Positions 1 to 5,864 of a stretch of DNA of 6,174 bases are shown piece after piece (positions within the stretch are counted from its first letter, which is position 1; every line of letters begins with the position of its first letter). The notes under the pieces were generated by a model, which was not told the DNA's origin, ran no database searches, and was given only the letters and a program-made list of their open reading frames with translations. Source of the DNA: Betaproteobacteria bacterium (GTDB lineage: Bacteria > Pseudomonadota > Gammaproteobacteria > Burkholderiales > Burkholderiaceae_E); assembly GCA_009922405.1 (NCBI GenBank), contig RFVZ01000156.1, positions 1-6,174 of the forward strand, in the 5' to 3' direction. The translations under genes and the position numbers were made by a program.

Positions 1-1035
1 CAGCGTCAGACCCGGATGCCCGACTATGTTTTTTATGCAACCGACCAGGGTTTTGTGGATACCGGTAATGCGATATCACGGACCTGGTTTGGGGGCCCGA
101 GCGCCGCTACCGGTACGGCGGTGTTTGAATCCCGGATCCGGCAGGCAAGTGCTGTTTTGTCCGATCGTGTGGATTTAAATCAGGAATGGTCGCTAGCGGG
201 GCAGGCCCGCTGGGTTCAGCAGGACGATGTCTCAGAAGCCTCGTTTCCGTTCTACAACCCAGTGCCCCGCGCGAGCACCTCGCTCTATCGGGTGATGCCC
301 TCGGTTGCGTTACAGCGGAGAATCACGACGCAAGCGGTCGCCTACCTCAGCTATCGCGAAGATCTGGCCGCAGGACAACGAGCGCCACTGGGCGCAGCCA
401 ATAACGGCGAGGTACTCCCCGCTCGCAGGATGCAATCGGTAGAAGCCGGTGCCCGCCTGCACCTGGATCAACAGAGCTCGGCATCGATTGCCGCATTCCG
501 TGGTCGTCGCCCTTATGATTTTCGAGATGATCAGGGCCTCGATCAGGCGCCGGGCAATTTTGTTCAGCGCGGGACGGAGTCCCGATTGGGTCTTGAATTA
601 GGCGCGACCCGTGCGTTCACCCCCCGACTGGAGGGTCAGGTTTCGGCAACGCTGATGCATTCCTCAACCGATGGAACCGGTAATCCAATTTTCGAGGGGC
701 GTGAGGCGGTGAACGCGCCAAAATTTAGAAGCAGTGCGTTCTTGACCTATCGGGTTCCCGCCGCTGATGGCTTGCGGCTCAATGGCGCTTGGCTATATAC
801 AGGCCGCCGGCCGGCTGCGCGCGACAACGGTGTTTACGCACCAGCATTTCATCGAGTTGATCTGGGGGCGACTTGGGTCCCTCATTGGGGCGCCCAATCC
901 TGGACCTATCGTTTGACGCTTGAGAATGTATTCGATCAACGCTACTGGCGCGACGTAGGCGAATTTCTGGGGGATGCATACCTGACACCGGGCGCTTCTA
1001 GGTCCGTGCGTGCCAGCGCCACCTGGGCATTTTGA
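1..1035 (+). CDS. TonB-dependent outer-membrane receptor, C-terminal part (5' end outside window)
   Basis: The frame is open from the first base (codons QRQTR precede the first Met at base 16), so the gene begins upstream and the Met is not taken as the start. About 344 residues are present, all of beta-barrel type: alternating polar and aromatic strands, with the usual closing signature of a TonB-dependent receptor, LENVFDQRYW near bases 919-948, then a glycine-rich turn and a final strand ending in ATWAF with a C-terminal phenylalanine. The plug domain and TonB box lie outside the window. Such receptors import scarce substrates across the outer membrane using TonB-ExbBD energy. The style resembles siderophore receptors, but the next two genes (PnuC transporter, NadR-like kinase) suggest a vitamin such as nicotinamide riboside as substrate. 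That substrate is inferred from context only. Confidence 0.88.
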   Translation, partial: QRQTRMPDYVFYATDQGFVDTGNAISRTWFGGPSAATGTAVFESRIRQASAVLSDRVDLNQEWSLAGQARWVQQDDVSEASFPFYNPVPRASTSLYRVMPSVALQRRITTQAVAYLSYREDLAAGQRAPLGAANNGEVLPARRMQSVEAGARLHLDQQSSASIAAFRGRRPYDFRDDQGLDQAPGNFVQRGTESRLGLELGATRAFTPRLEGQVSATLMHSSTDGTGNPIFEGREAVNAPKFRSSAFLTYRVPAADGLRLNGAWLYTGRRPAARDNGVYAPAFHRVDLGATWVPHWGAQSWTYRLTLENVFDQRYWRDVGEFLGDAYLTPGASRSVRASATWAF

Positions 1036-1076
1036 GCGAATCGTTTTTTGAGCCAATGGATTCTTTGAGCCAATGG
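1031..1076 (+). repeat. Three tandem copies of a 13-bp unit at the receptor/pnuC junction
   Basis: TTTGAGCCAATGG occurs exactly at 1047-1059 and 1064-1076, and a two-mismatch copy, TTTGAGCGAATCG, lies at 1031-1043. The unit period is 16-17 bp. The first copy contains the receptor stop codon (TGA 1033-1035), the second contains the probable pnuC start (ATG 1056), and the third contains another ATG at 1073 that is out of frame. This looks like a short slippage duplication at the gene junction. Confidence 0.75.
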
Positions 1077-1673
1077 GGCGGCACGATTGTCGAGTGGACG
1101 GCTGCTGGCCTCGGTCTGGGCGGGGTCGTGCTGGGACTCCGCCAAAGGCCGAGCACCTGGATCTGCTGGTCTGGATCAAGCGTTCTGTATTTGGGACTCA
1201 TGTGGCACGCCGCGCTGTATGGTCAGGCCGTATTGATGGGCGTCTTTGCGGCGACTTCGATGTGGGGTTACGTGCGCTGGCGTTTCGCGAGTCCGACTCG
1301 ACCCGGCGCTCCCGGGGTTCAGTCCTTGCCAACGCGCTGGGCGTTTTTGCTGGGCGCTGGAGTCCTTGTGTTGTGTGGACTGTGGGGACGTTTCATGCGC
1401 GATGCTGGCGGCCAGAGCCCTTGGCTGGATAGCGCCGTGACCGTTCTGAGTTTGCTCGCCATGGCCTTGATGGCCCAGCGCTACCTTATCTGCTGGCCGG
1501 TCTGGGGCTTGGTGAATGCGCTGTCCATCATCCTCTTTGCGCGGCAAGCGCTCTGGGCGACGACCGCACTTTATGCCGCGCAATTGGTGCTTTCGGGTGT
1601 GGGCTATCGAGCTTGGCGCCGCGCGTCTCCGTCGTCGAAACTGTTGGTGCGGAGCCCAGTCAATGCGCGCTAA
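1056..1673 (+). CDS. pnuC: PnuC-family transporter, probably for nicotinamide riboside
   Basis: This is a 205-residue, very hydrophobic inner-membrane protein with about seven predicted membrane segments, the usual size for PnuC. The diagnostic C-terminal part is present: W147-x-x-W150 followed by N154 in a helix, then FARQALWATTALYAAQ and a closing GYRAW. The region near residues 54-75 (LYGQAVLMGVFAATSMWGY) also fits the family. PnuC proteins are facilitated-diffusion channels for nicotinamide riboside; the related PnuT proteins carry thiamine. The NadR-like kinase directly downstream favours nicotinamide riboside, as phosphorylation would trap it. The ATG at 1056 is chosen as an ordinary start 20 bases after the receptor stop, although it has no good Shine-Dalgarno sequence. 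An in-frame TTG at 1032 overlapping the receptor stop (TTGA) would add eight residues. Translational coupling to the receptor is likely. The stop overlaps the next gene. Confidence 0.87.
   Translation: MDSLSQWGGTIVEWTAAGLGLGGVVLGLRQRPSTWICWSGSSVLYLGLMWHAALYGQAVLMGVFAATSMWGYVRWRFASPTRPGAPGVQSLPTRWAFLLGAGVLVLCGLWGRFMRDAGGQSPWLDSAVTVLSLLAMALMAQRYLICWPVWGLVNALSIILFARQALWATTALYAAQLVLSGVGYRAWRRASPSSKLLVRSPVNAR
1651..1654 (+). promoter_or_regulatory. Ribosome binding site supporting the kinase start at 1663
   Basis: GGAG lies 8 bases before the ATG at 1663, inside the end of pnuC, and decides this start against the far longer open frame that begins at 1516 within pnuC. A second purine-rich run at 1674-1680 (GGTGGAG) sits 6 bases before an in-frame GTG at 1687, which would remove eight residues and is the main competing start. 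Confidence 0.5.
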
Positions 1674-2229
1674 GGTGGAGGTGGAGGTGAATGGTGCGGT
1701 GGACGGTGGTGTTCGGCGCGTCGCGGTGCTGGGTGCCGAGTGCACGGGGAAGTCCCAGCTTTGTCAGGCACTTGCCCTAACCTTGCCTGGCATCACCTTT
1801 TCGGAGGTTTTGCGGGAGTGGGTTGCCGTCGAGGGGAGATCCCCCAACGCTGAAGAACAATTCCAATTGTTTGCTCGACAGCAAGAGGTTGAAGAAAAAG
1901 CCGCAATCGATGCTCGGCGTGCGGGGTATGGGTGGGTGATTTGCGATTCAGCCCCACTGATGACGGCGGTGTACAGCGTTTATTATTTTTCCGATGATCG
2001 ACTGATCAAGGAGGCCGTCGCGCATCATGGGGGCTACGCGCAGACGCTCGTTTGCGCGGATGATATTGCCTGGGTGCCCGACCCAGGGCAACGCGATGGC
2101 GAGGCCGTGCGCAGGGCGGTCCAGACAAAGCTGATGGAGATCTTGCGTCGATACTGTCCGCAGGCAGTGTGGGTCGATGGGCTTCTAGGCGCGCGTTTGA
2201 ATCGAGCCCTCGAGGCGTTGACCAGTTAG
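1663..2229 (+). CDS. NadR-like P-loop kinase, probable ribosylnicotinamide kinase
   Basis: This is a 188-residue single-domain protein. A Walker A loop (GAECTGKS, residues 24-31) follows a short beta strand. WVICDSAP (91-98) is the likely Walker B-like strand with D95. DIAWVPDPGQR (134-144) lines up with the segment 'PWVADGLRS' that I recall from the kinase domain of E. coli NadR, and is followed by a helix and a VWVDG strand as in that domain. Family knowledge: the NadR kinase domain phosphorylates nicotinamide riboside to NMN. The helix-turn-helix and adenylyltransferase domains of E. coli NadR are absent, so this is a stand-alone kinase and probably not a regulator. The start overlaps the end of pnuC by 11 bases, indicating one operon and coupled translation. 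Many homologues are annotated only as AAA-family ATPase, and thiamine-linked kinase activity is a less likely alternative. Confidence 0.8.
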   Translation: MRAKVEVEVNGAVDGGVRRVAVLGAECTGKSQLCQALALTLPGITFSEVLREWVAVEGRSPNAEEQFQLFARQQEVEEKAAIDARRAGYGWVICDSAPLMTAVYSVYYFSDDRLIKEAVAHHGGYAQTLVCADDIAWVPDPGQRDGEAVRRAVQTKLMEILRRYCPQAVWVDGLLGARLNRALEALTS

Positions 2230-2282
2230 GGATCCGCTCAACCCACTCAGGCGTGTTGGAACGTAGGATTGGCGCAGCGTTG

Positions 2283-2948
2283 TTAGAAGTCAGCGATAGC
2301 GGTTGGGATATCTACCGTCAACCAGAATTGATCGGATTGGCTGGCCTCGACAAACAGCGGGTAGAGGCTGGAATCAAAACCGATCAGTAAGCGATTGATC
2401 GGGCTTTTGCTGCATGCAGTCGCTGTGAATTCCACTGGATTGGGATGGCCGGTATTTCCGGCCCCTGCCATAATCAGTGCTCGCTGCTGCTGAATACTTT
2501 GTTGCCAGAGTGGTGGTGCCGCCCAGGCCCATTTTCGTAACGGGATTTTACGCTCGTCGGGTCCCTTGACGAGTGCGCCTTTTTCAATCACCGCCAGAGC
2601 CTTTTCCAATTCCTTTTGAAAGGCTTCGGGTGATTGACCAGCGACCTTATTGATAAAAGCGTCAAAGGTTTGCTTTGGCCCCAATATGGGGTGAAGAACA
2701 AGCGGTGCTGCGACCGAAAACTCCAGATTAATGCAGCGAACGTCTTGTCTTTTTATTGCTAGTCGATTCTTTTGTTGCTCATGACCTAATGCAAGTTGAG
2801 GCCAGATCAGAGCGGCCAACAAATAAAACCAACCAAAAGCGCCTAATCCAATCAGCCCCCGCACAGGGCGCGGGAGTAACTGAATCGTAAGGGACGTAAG
2901 ACTTGAGAGCGCTTTGGCGGCGCACGATTGCGGCCGGCCGCGAGGCAA
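2283..2948 (-). CDS. Hypothetical exported or membrane-anchored protein
   Basis: I do not recognise this protein. The open frame gives up to 221 residues. A hydrophobic stretch at residues 31-55 (GLIGLGAFGWFYLLAALIWP and on) reads as a signal peptide or single membrane anchor, followed by a soluble domain with a predicted helical part around KVAGQSPEAFQKELEKALAV and a C-terminal part with ACSKSPINRLLIGFDSSLYP. There is no in-frame ATG before the hydrophobic segment. The longest start is a TTG at 2948 without a ribosome binding site; a GTG at 2864 (residue 29) would put the hydrophobic stretch at the N terminus, as expected for a signal peptide, giving 193 residues. The gene lies 33 bases after a lipoprotein gene on the same strand and in the same frame, so the two are probably co-transcribed. 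It converges with the kinase gene, leaving 53 bases between the stops. Confidence 0.6.
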   Translation of the reverse strand: MPRGRPQSCAAKALSSLTSLTIQLLPRPVRGLIGLGAFGWFYLLAALIWPQLALGHEQQKNRLAIKRQDVRCINLEFSVAAPLVLHPILGPKQTFDAFINKVAGQSPEAFQKELEKALAVIEKGALVKGPDERKIPLRKWAWAAPPLWQQSIQQQRALIMAGAGNTGHPNPVEFTATACSKSPINRLLIGFDSSLYPLFVEASQSDQFWLTVDIPTAIADF

Positions 2949-2981
2949 TCGCGGGAAAAAAATCAGCAGTGGACCGATAAT

Positions 2982-3197
2982 TTATGCTTTCTTGAATGGG
3001 TCGCTGAGTTCTTGACCTTCTTCGACCGTCGGTGTTTTATCCGGTTGCGGCACCATCCACGCATCCCAAAATGGGTCGGATTTTGTTTCGGCCGAATTGG
3101 AGGCTGTGGTTTCCAGCGAACCGTCGCTTCCGCATGCGACTAAAACGCACGCTAGCGAGAGCGCGGACAGAAATTTAAAAAACTTCTTTGGGGCCAT
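2982..3197 (-). CDS. Small lipoprotein of unknown function
   Basis: This is a 71-residue protein with a classical lipoprotein signal: positive N terminus (MAPKKFFKF), hydrophobic core, and lipobox LVAC with the modified cysteine at residue 22, followed by GSDGS. The mature part is only about 50 residues, acidic and Trp/Pro-containing (SDPFWDAWMVPQPDKTP), with no domain I recognise. The residue after the lipidated Cys is Gly rather than Asp, so the usual inner-membrane retention rule does not apply and outer-membrane sorting is likely. The start at 3197 is preferred over a longer frame starting at 3236 because AGGAA sits 8 bases upstream and the lipoprotein signal begins right there. It leads a probable two-gene unit with the exported protein downstream and is divergent from the YHYH gene. 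Confidence 0.72.
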   Translation of the reverse strand: MAPKKFFKFLSALSLACVLVACGSDGSLETTASNSAETKSDPFWDAWMVPQPDKTPTVEEGQELSDPFKKA

Positions 3198-3205
3198 GAA
3201 CGAAA

Positions 3206-3210
3206 TTCCT
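3206..3210 (-). promoter_or_regulatory. Ribosome binding site of the lipoprotein gene
   Basis: On the minus strand AGGAA is placed 8 bases before the ATG at 3197. It decides the start against the in-frame ATG codons at 3236 and 3221, which lie upstream and lack comparable sites. Confidence 0.55.
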
Positions 3211-3215
3211 GAAGG

Positions 3216-3234
3216 GCCCATAAAACTTACGGGC
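3216..3234 (-). promoter_or_regulatory. Short hairpin in the leader of the lipoprotein gene
   Basis: On the minus strand GCCCGTAA-GTT-TTATGGGC forms an 8-bp stem (one G-U pair) with a 3-base loop, ending 5 bases before the Shine-Dalgarno sequence. The G-U pair makes the stem better as minus-strand RNA than as plus-strand RNA. No U-run follows it, so it is not a terminator. A role in translation or mRNA stability is possible but only inferred. Confidence 0.35.
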
Positions 3235-3332
3235 AAAAACGAAAATTGACTAAGCTTGATCTTTTGGATCCAGAACTGTACTTTACCGTGCGTTGGCTGG
3301 ATTTGGCGAACAAAAACTTCTGGATAGTTGAT

Positions 3333-3336
3333 AAGG
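3333..3336 (+). promoter_or_regulatory. Ribosome binding site of the YHYH protein gene
   Basis: AAGG lies 7 bases before the ATG at 3344, which opens directly into a signal peptide. This supports the chosen start. Confidence 0.5.
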
Positions 3337-3343
3337 CAGATTA

Positions 3344-5506
3344 ATGAGTAAATCTAAAGTCGCGGCGATTGCGGTTTTGACGGGCTTGCTGGGTCCGACC
3401 GCTACTTGGGCCGCCGATACCTGGACGAGCACTACCGGCGTTTTGAATGCACCGATCGTCAAGTACAGCGACAGCCGCTTCTATTCAAATGTGACTGCTG
3501 TGGTTGGATCGACGACGTCGTCGGGGACAACCACCAAGCCGCCATCGGTCGCCGCCTTTGACACCTACGACTCTACGACGGGCGTTTTGACGATTCCCGA
3601 AGTCAAGGTTGTTACGACCACGGGATCGACGACCTATTACAACGTGACAGTGAAGGTCTCGAGTATTACCAGCGTAGGGGGCGTTTGTGGTAGCGCCGAT
3701 ACGTGTGCGAAGTACTCAGGCGCGGCGCCATTCTCCGCGGTATTGGCGCAGACCTATTACACCTCCAGCTTGACTTCAGCGACGACGCCTACGACCCGAA
3801 ACCGGTATCTGATTTCGAATTCGGCAACTGCTTCGTCGACCTCGGCCAATTTTCTCTCGGTCGGTTCGACCTACAGCGCAACCACTGGATATGCCGCAGA
3901 AGGTGCGACGATTCCAACTTCGGCGACTTACAAGACTTACCTGTCTAAGTTGATGTACCTAGTTGCAGATTCAACCACTGCCACCTACTTCCGGCTCGAT
4001 TCGCATCTCCACCCAAATCAGTCGATTGACTTTGATGCTGCGGATTCGAACAAGCTGAAATTTCGAAATAATTTTGGCAAGGTCTCGACGACCTACGGTT
4101 ACATCGTTTTCTCCTACGATGCGACCACCAAGTTGCTGCAGGCAAAGAAGCGTTACAAGTACAGCTACGATGCAACAACGTATAAAGCGACCTACACACA
4201 AGACACGGCGTTTGCTGCAGCGGACTACTACGTCAACCTGACATCGGGCGTGTACAAATTGGTCTCCGGCACCGCGACGGCCACGAAGCTGTATCTGTTC
4301 AACTCGCCGATTGATTTCAGCGTTCCGACCGACTTCAATCCGACGCTGGGTACATATCAGACCAATGCCGATGCGGCCTTTAAGTACAACAGCCAAGCGC
4401 AGAGCGCTGTTGTTGAAGGTACGGCAGGCAGCATCTACAAGTCCTTGAGTTCGAACGCGGACTATCTCAATCAAGTGAAGACTGCGGGTAGTGATCAAAC
4501 GACGAAGGCGAATGCCGACGCCTACCTCGCGAAAATTAAGTCGACGCTTGCTTCGGCCGGGACGACCGCGGGTGGCAGCCTGCGTTATGACACCTCGGTG
4601 TACACCGCATTTAGGGACTCGCTGCTCGCCAGCACCCTCGCGAGCGACGCGATTTCAGACGGAACCCCCGGGATGAATCTGGTTCCGTATGTGTACTTCA
4701 CAAATGATCAAACCAACGGCGTCTACCACCCGTTCATGGTCATTATTAGTTACGGCAACGGCGCAGATCCACATGGGTTGCGGGACGTCACGCGGCCACC
4801 GGGGGATGGAATCGGCTCAGGCTATGCCGGTCAGGGGGTGACCCGGTTTACGAACCGTGACTACTACGCGAAAAAGATCCCGATGAAGGATTATGGGGTG
4901 GTCACAACGCCAACCGCGAATACCCTCGTTAAGACGCTTTGGGGCGATGTCTACAGTACTGCCAGCGCGACAGTTCAGGCGGCCAATCCAAAGGATGTCC
5001 TGAATTACGCGAGCACCGCGGACAACGGGATCATGATCAACGGCGCAGTCATGTTCCCTGCCTACAGCAACGTCCTGCAGTATTCGCAGGCCGCAGGGGA
5101 ACTTTCGGTTAATGGCTGTCACGTCGGACAGGGCGGCGGCGGCCCACATTGCCACGCGGATGGGTATCAGTCGGGCCGCGGGGTTGGGATGTATAACGAT
5201 TACGATTACACCAACAAGACTCATCCTCCACTCATTGGTTTTGGGTACGACGGCGTGGCTTTGTTCGGTCGTTATCGGACAGCGGATACCGCCATGTTGG
5301 GTAACAGCACTGCGCTAGATACGTTTGGCGGCCATAACCATGACAGCATGGGGTATCACTACCATGCGCACACCGGCACGGCGACGGCCGCCAGCACGGG
5401 CCCGAGCGCCAAGACCTATACCTACACGGTGCGCTATCTGATTAAGGGCGCCTACGCGGGTGCGATCAACAGCATTCCTGGTTGCGTGGTGGCTGGTCAG
5501 TGCTGA
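3344..5506 (+). CDS. Secreted YHYH-domain protein with duplicated N-terminal module
   Basis: The product has 720 residues. Residues 1-23 are a signal peptide (SKSK, then a hydrophobic core, cleavage near TWA-AD). Two copies of a module follow (about 25-54 and 73-104), each with (T/D)STTGVL and a V-K plus Y-x-NVT strand pattern. A long Ser/Thr/Tyr/Ala-rich middle (about 130-440) is not recognised. The C-terminal part from about 440 matches the YHYH domain family (Pfam YHYH): HGLRDVTRPPGDG at 477, NGCHVGQGGGGPHCHADG at 590-606, GFGYDGVALFGRY at 632-644, and GGHNHDSMGYHYHAH ending at 676, with the name motif at 671-674. The six cysteines form three close pairs (115/121, 592/603, 714/720), suggesting disulfides in an oxidising compartment. 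The histidine clusters suggest metal binding, which is inference; the family has no firmly established biochemical role that I know of. The gene has its own promoter region and is divergent from a lipoprotein gene. Confidence 0.85.
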   Translation: MSKSKVAAIAVLTGLLGPTATWAADTWTSTTGVLNAPIVKYSDSRFYSNVTAVVGSTTSSGTTTKPPSVAAFDTYDSTTGVLTIPEVKVVTTTGSTTYYNVTVKVSSITSVGGVCGSADTCAKYSGAAPFSAVLAQTYYTSSLTSATTPTTRNRYLISNSATASSTSANFLSVGSTYSATTGYAAEGATIPTSATYKTYLSKLMYLVADSTTATYFRLDSHLHPNQSIDFDAADSNKLKFRNNFGKVSTTYGYIVFSYDATTKLLQAKKRYKYSYDATTYKATYTQDTAFAAADYYVNLTSGVYKLVSGTATATKLYLFNSPIDFSVPTDFNPTLGTYQTNADAAFKYNSQAQSAVVEGTAGSIYKSLSSNADYLNQVKTAGSDQTTKANADAYLAKIKSTLASAGTTAGGSLRYDTSVYTAFRDSLLASTLASDAISDGTPGMNLVPYVYFTNDQTNGVYHPFMVIISYGNGADPHGLRDVTRPPGDGIGSGYAGQGVTRFTNRDYYAKKIPMKDYGVVTTPTANTLVKTLWGDVYSTASATVQAANPKDVLNYASTADNGIMINGAVMFPAYSNVLQYSQAAGELSVNGCHVGQGGGGPHCHADGYQSGRGVGMYNDYDYTNKTHPPLIGFGYDGVALFGRYRTADTAMLGNSTALDTFGGHNHDSMGYHYHAHTGTATAASTGPSAKTYTYTVRYLIKGAYAGAINSIPGCVVAGQC
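3416..3655 (+). repeat. Diverged internal duplication encoding the N-terminal module
   Basis: Bases 3416-3505 (residues 25-54) and 3560-3655 (residues 73-104) encode two related segments: DTWTSTTGVLNAPIVK and DTYDSTTGVLTIPEVK, each followed by a YSNVT or YYNVT strand. The DNA copies share GGCGTTTTGA and the ending TCAAG but are otherwise diverged, so the duplication is old. The module resembles short beta-strand repeats found in bacterial surface proteins. Confidence 0.6.
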
Positions 5507-5863
5507 TGTCGGCTTAGCCAAGGACTCACCCGATAGCGCTCGCCGCGATAGTAGGCGTCGAGCGCGTCGAGAACACCAACCACCCCGGGGACGCCCCAAG
5601 CCTCGAGCCATTCAAACGGACCCTGGGGGTAGTTAACCCCCAGTTTCATCGCGGAATCGGCGGCCTCTGAACTGCAGACGCCTTGCGTGATCGCGTCAGC
5701 GGCTTCGTTGATCAGCATCGCGAGCGTTCGCGTGACGATCAGCCCGGGCGTGTCGGTTAACGCCACCGGTTGGAATCCGAGCGCACTGAGCCACGCAGGG
5801 ACTTGCGACTGCCATGAAGGGCTCGAACCCGTTGCGGTGGAGAAAGCCAGAGGAATCTGCTCA
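5497..5863 (-). CDS. paaH: PaaH-type 3-hydroxyacyl-CoA dehydrogenase, C-terminal end (partial)
   Basis: The minus-strand frame encodes 121 residues ending in WLSRHQH. TDTPGLIVTRTLAMLINEAA, then GVNYPQGPFEW and YYRGERYRVSP, is the second 3HCDH C-terminal domain of two-domain dehydrogenases such as E. coli PaaH (NEALDA, GVNYPYGP and GEERYRP in that protein, from memory). PaaH oxidises 3-hydroxyadipyl-CoA with NAD in phenylacetate degradation; the Rossmann domain and catalytic residues are not in this window, so the substrate is not proven. The frame stays open up to a stop at 5953-5955, but homology to the family is lost before 5863, where a fold-back junction begins. A GTG at 5766 is not a real start, as family-like sequence continues upstream of it. 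The 3' end overlaps the convergent YHYH gene by 10 bases. Confidence 0.75.
5802..5863 (+). repeat. Left arm of a perfect 62-bp inverted repeat
   Basis: These 62 bases are the exact reverse complement of 6113-6174; identity stops at 5864/6112. Both arms code for the same PaaH residues (EQIPLAF to WQSQ), here on the minus strand. The 249 bases between the arms are the segment whose orientation conflicts with the coding direction of the rest of the gene. Confidence 0.97.
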
Positions 5864-5864
5864 A

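Larger units (their letters stand above)
3198..3343 (+). promoter_or_regulatory. Divergent intergenic region between the lipoprotein and YHYH genes
   Basis: The 146 bases must hold the promoters of both divergent genes and are visibly more AT-rich than the genes. A TTGACT word at 3246-3251 resembles a sigma-70 -35 element for the plus strand, but no convincing -10 lies 16-18 bases after it. TTCTGGAT is found on the plus strand at 3318-3325 and on the minus strand at 3275-3268, the latter overlapping the palindrome TGGATCCA (3265-3272), with another CTGGAT at 3297-3302. These repeated words could be operator half-sites shared by both genes. Promoter positions are not resolved. Confidence 0.35.

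Noticed and set aside
1516..1662. Long upstream extension of the kinase frame from an ATG at 1516
   Set aside because: These 49 codons lie inside pnuC and give an Arg/Cys/Trp-rich peptide without family resemblance. The ATG at 1663 has a ribosome binding site and sits in the usual operon overlap.
1176..1745. 189-residue minus-strand open frame opposite pnuC and the kinase start
   Set aside because: It is rich in Arg, Pro, Ser, His and Gln, typical of antisense reading of a GC-rich gene, and lies fully opposite well-supported coding sequence.
2925..2951. CGATTGC...GCAATCG inverted repeat with a GCGGCCGGCCGC palindrome as a terminator
   Set aside because: The run of seven T lies before the stem on the minus strand (seven A after it on the plus strand), which is the wrong side for a rho-independent terminator of the minus-strand genes.
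3246..3284. Sigma-70 promoter from TTGACT (3246) or TTGATC (3257) with TACTTT (3279)
   Set aside because: TTGACT has no -10 at a proper distance, and the TTGATC/TACTTT pair matches the -10 consensus poorly, so no exact promoter is claimed.
3971..4498. 175-residue minus-strand open frame within the YHYH gene
   Set aside because: It is an antisense shadow, Arg-rich with no recognisable domain, produced by the skewed Thr/Ser/Ala/Tyr codon use of the real gene.
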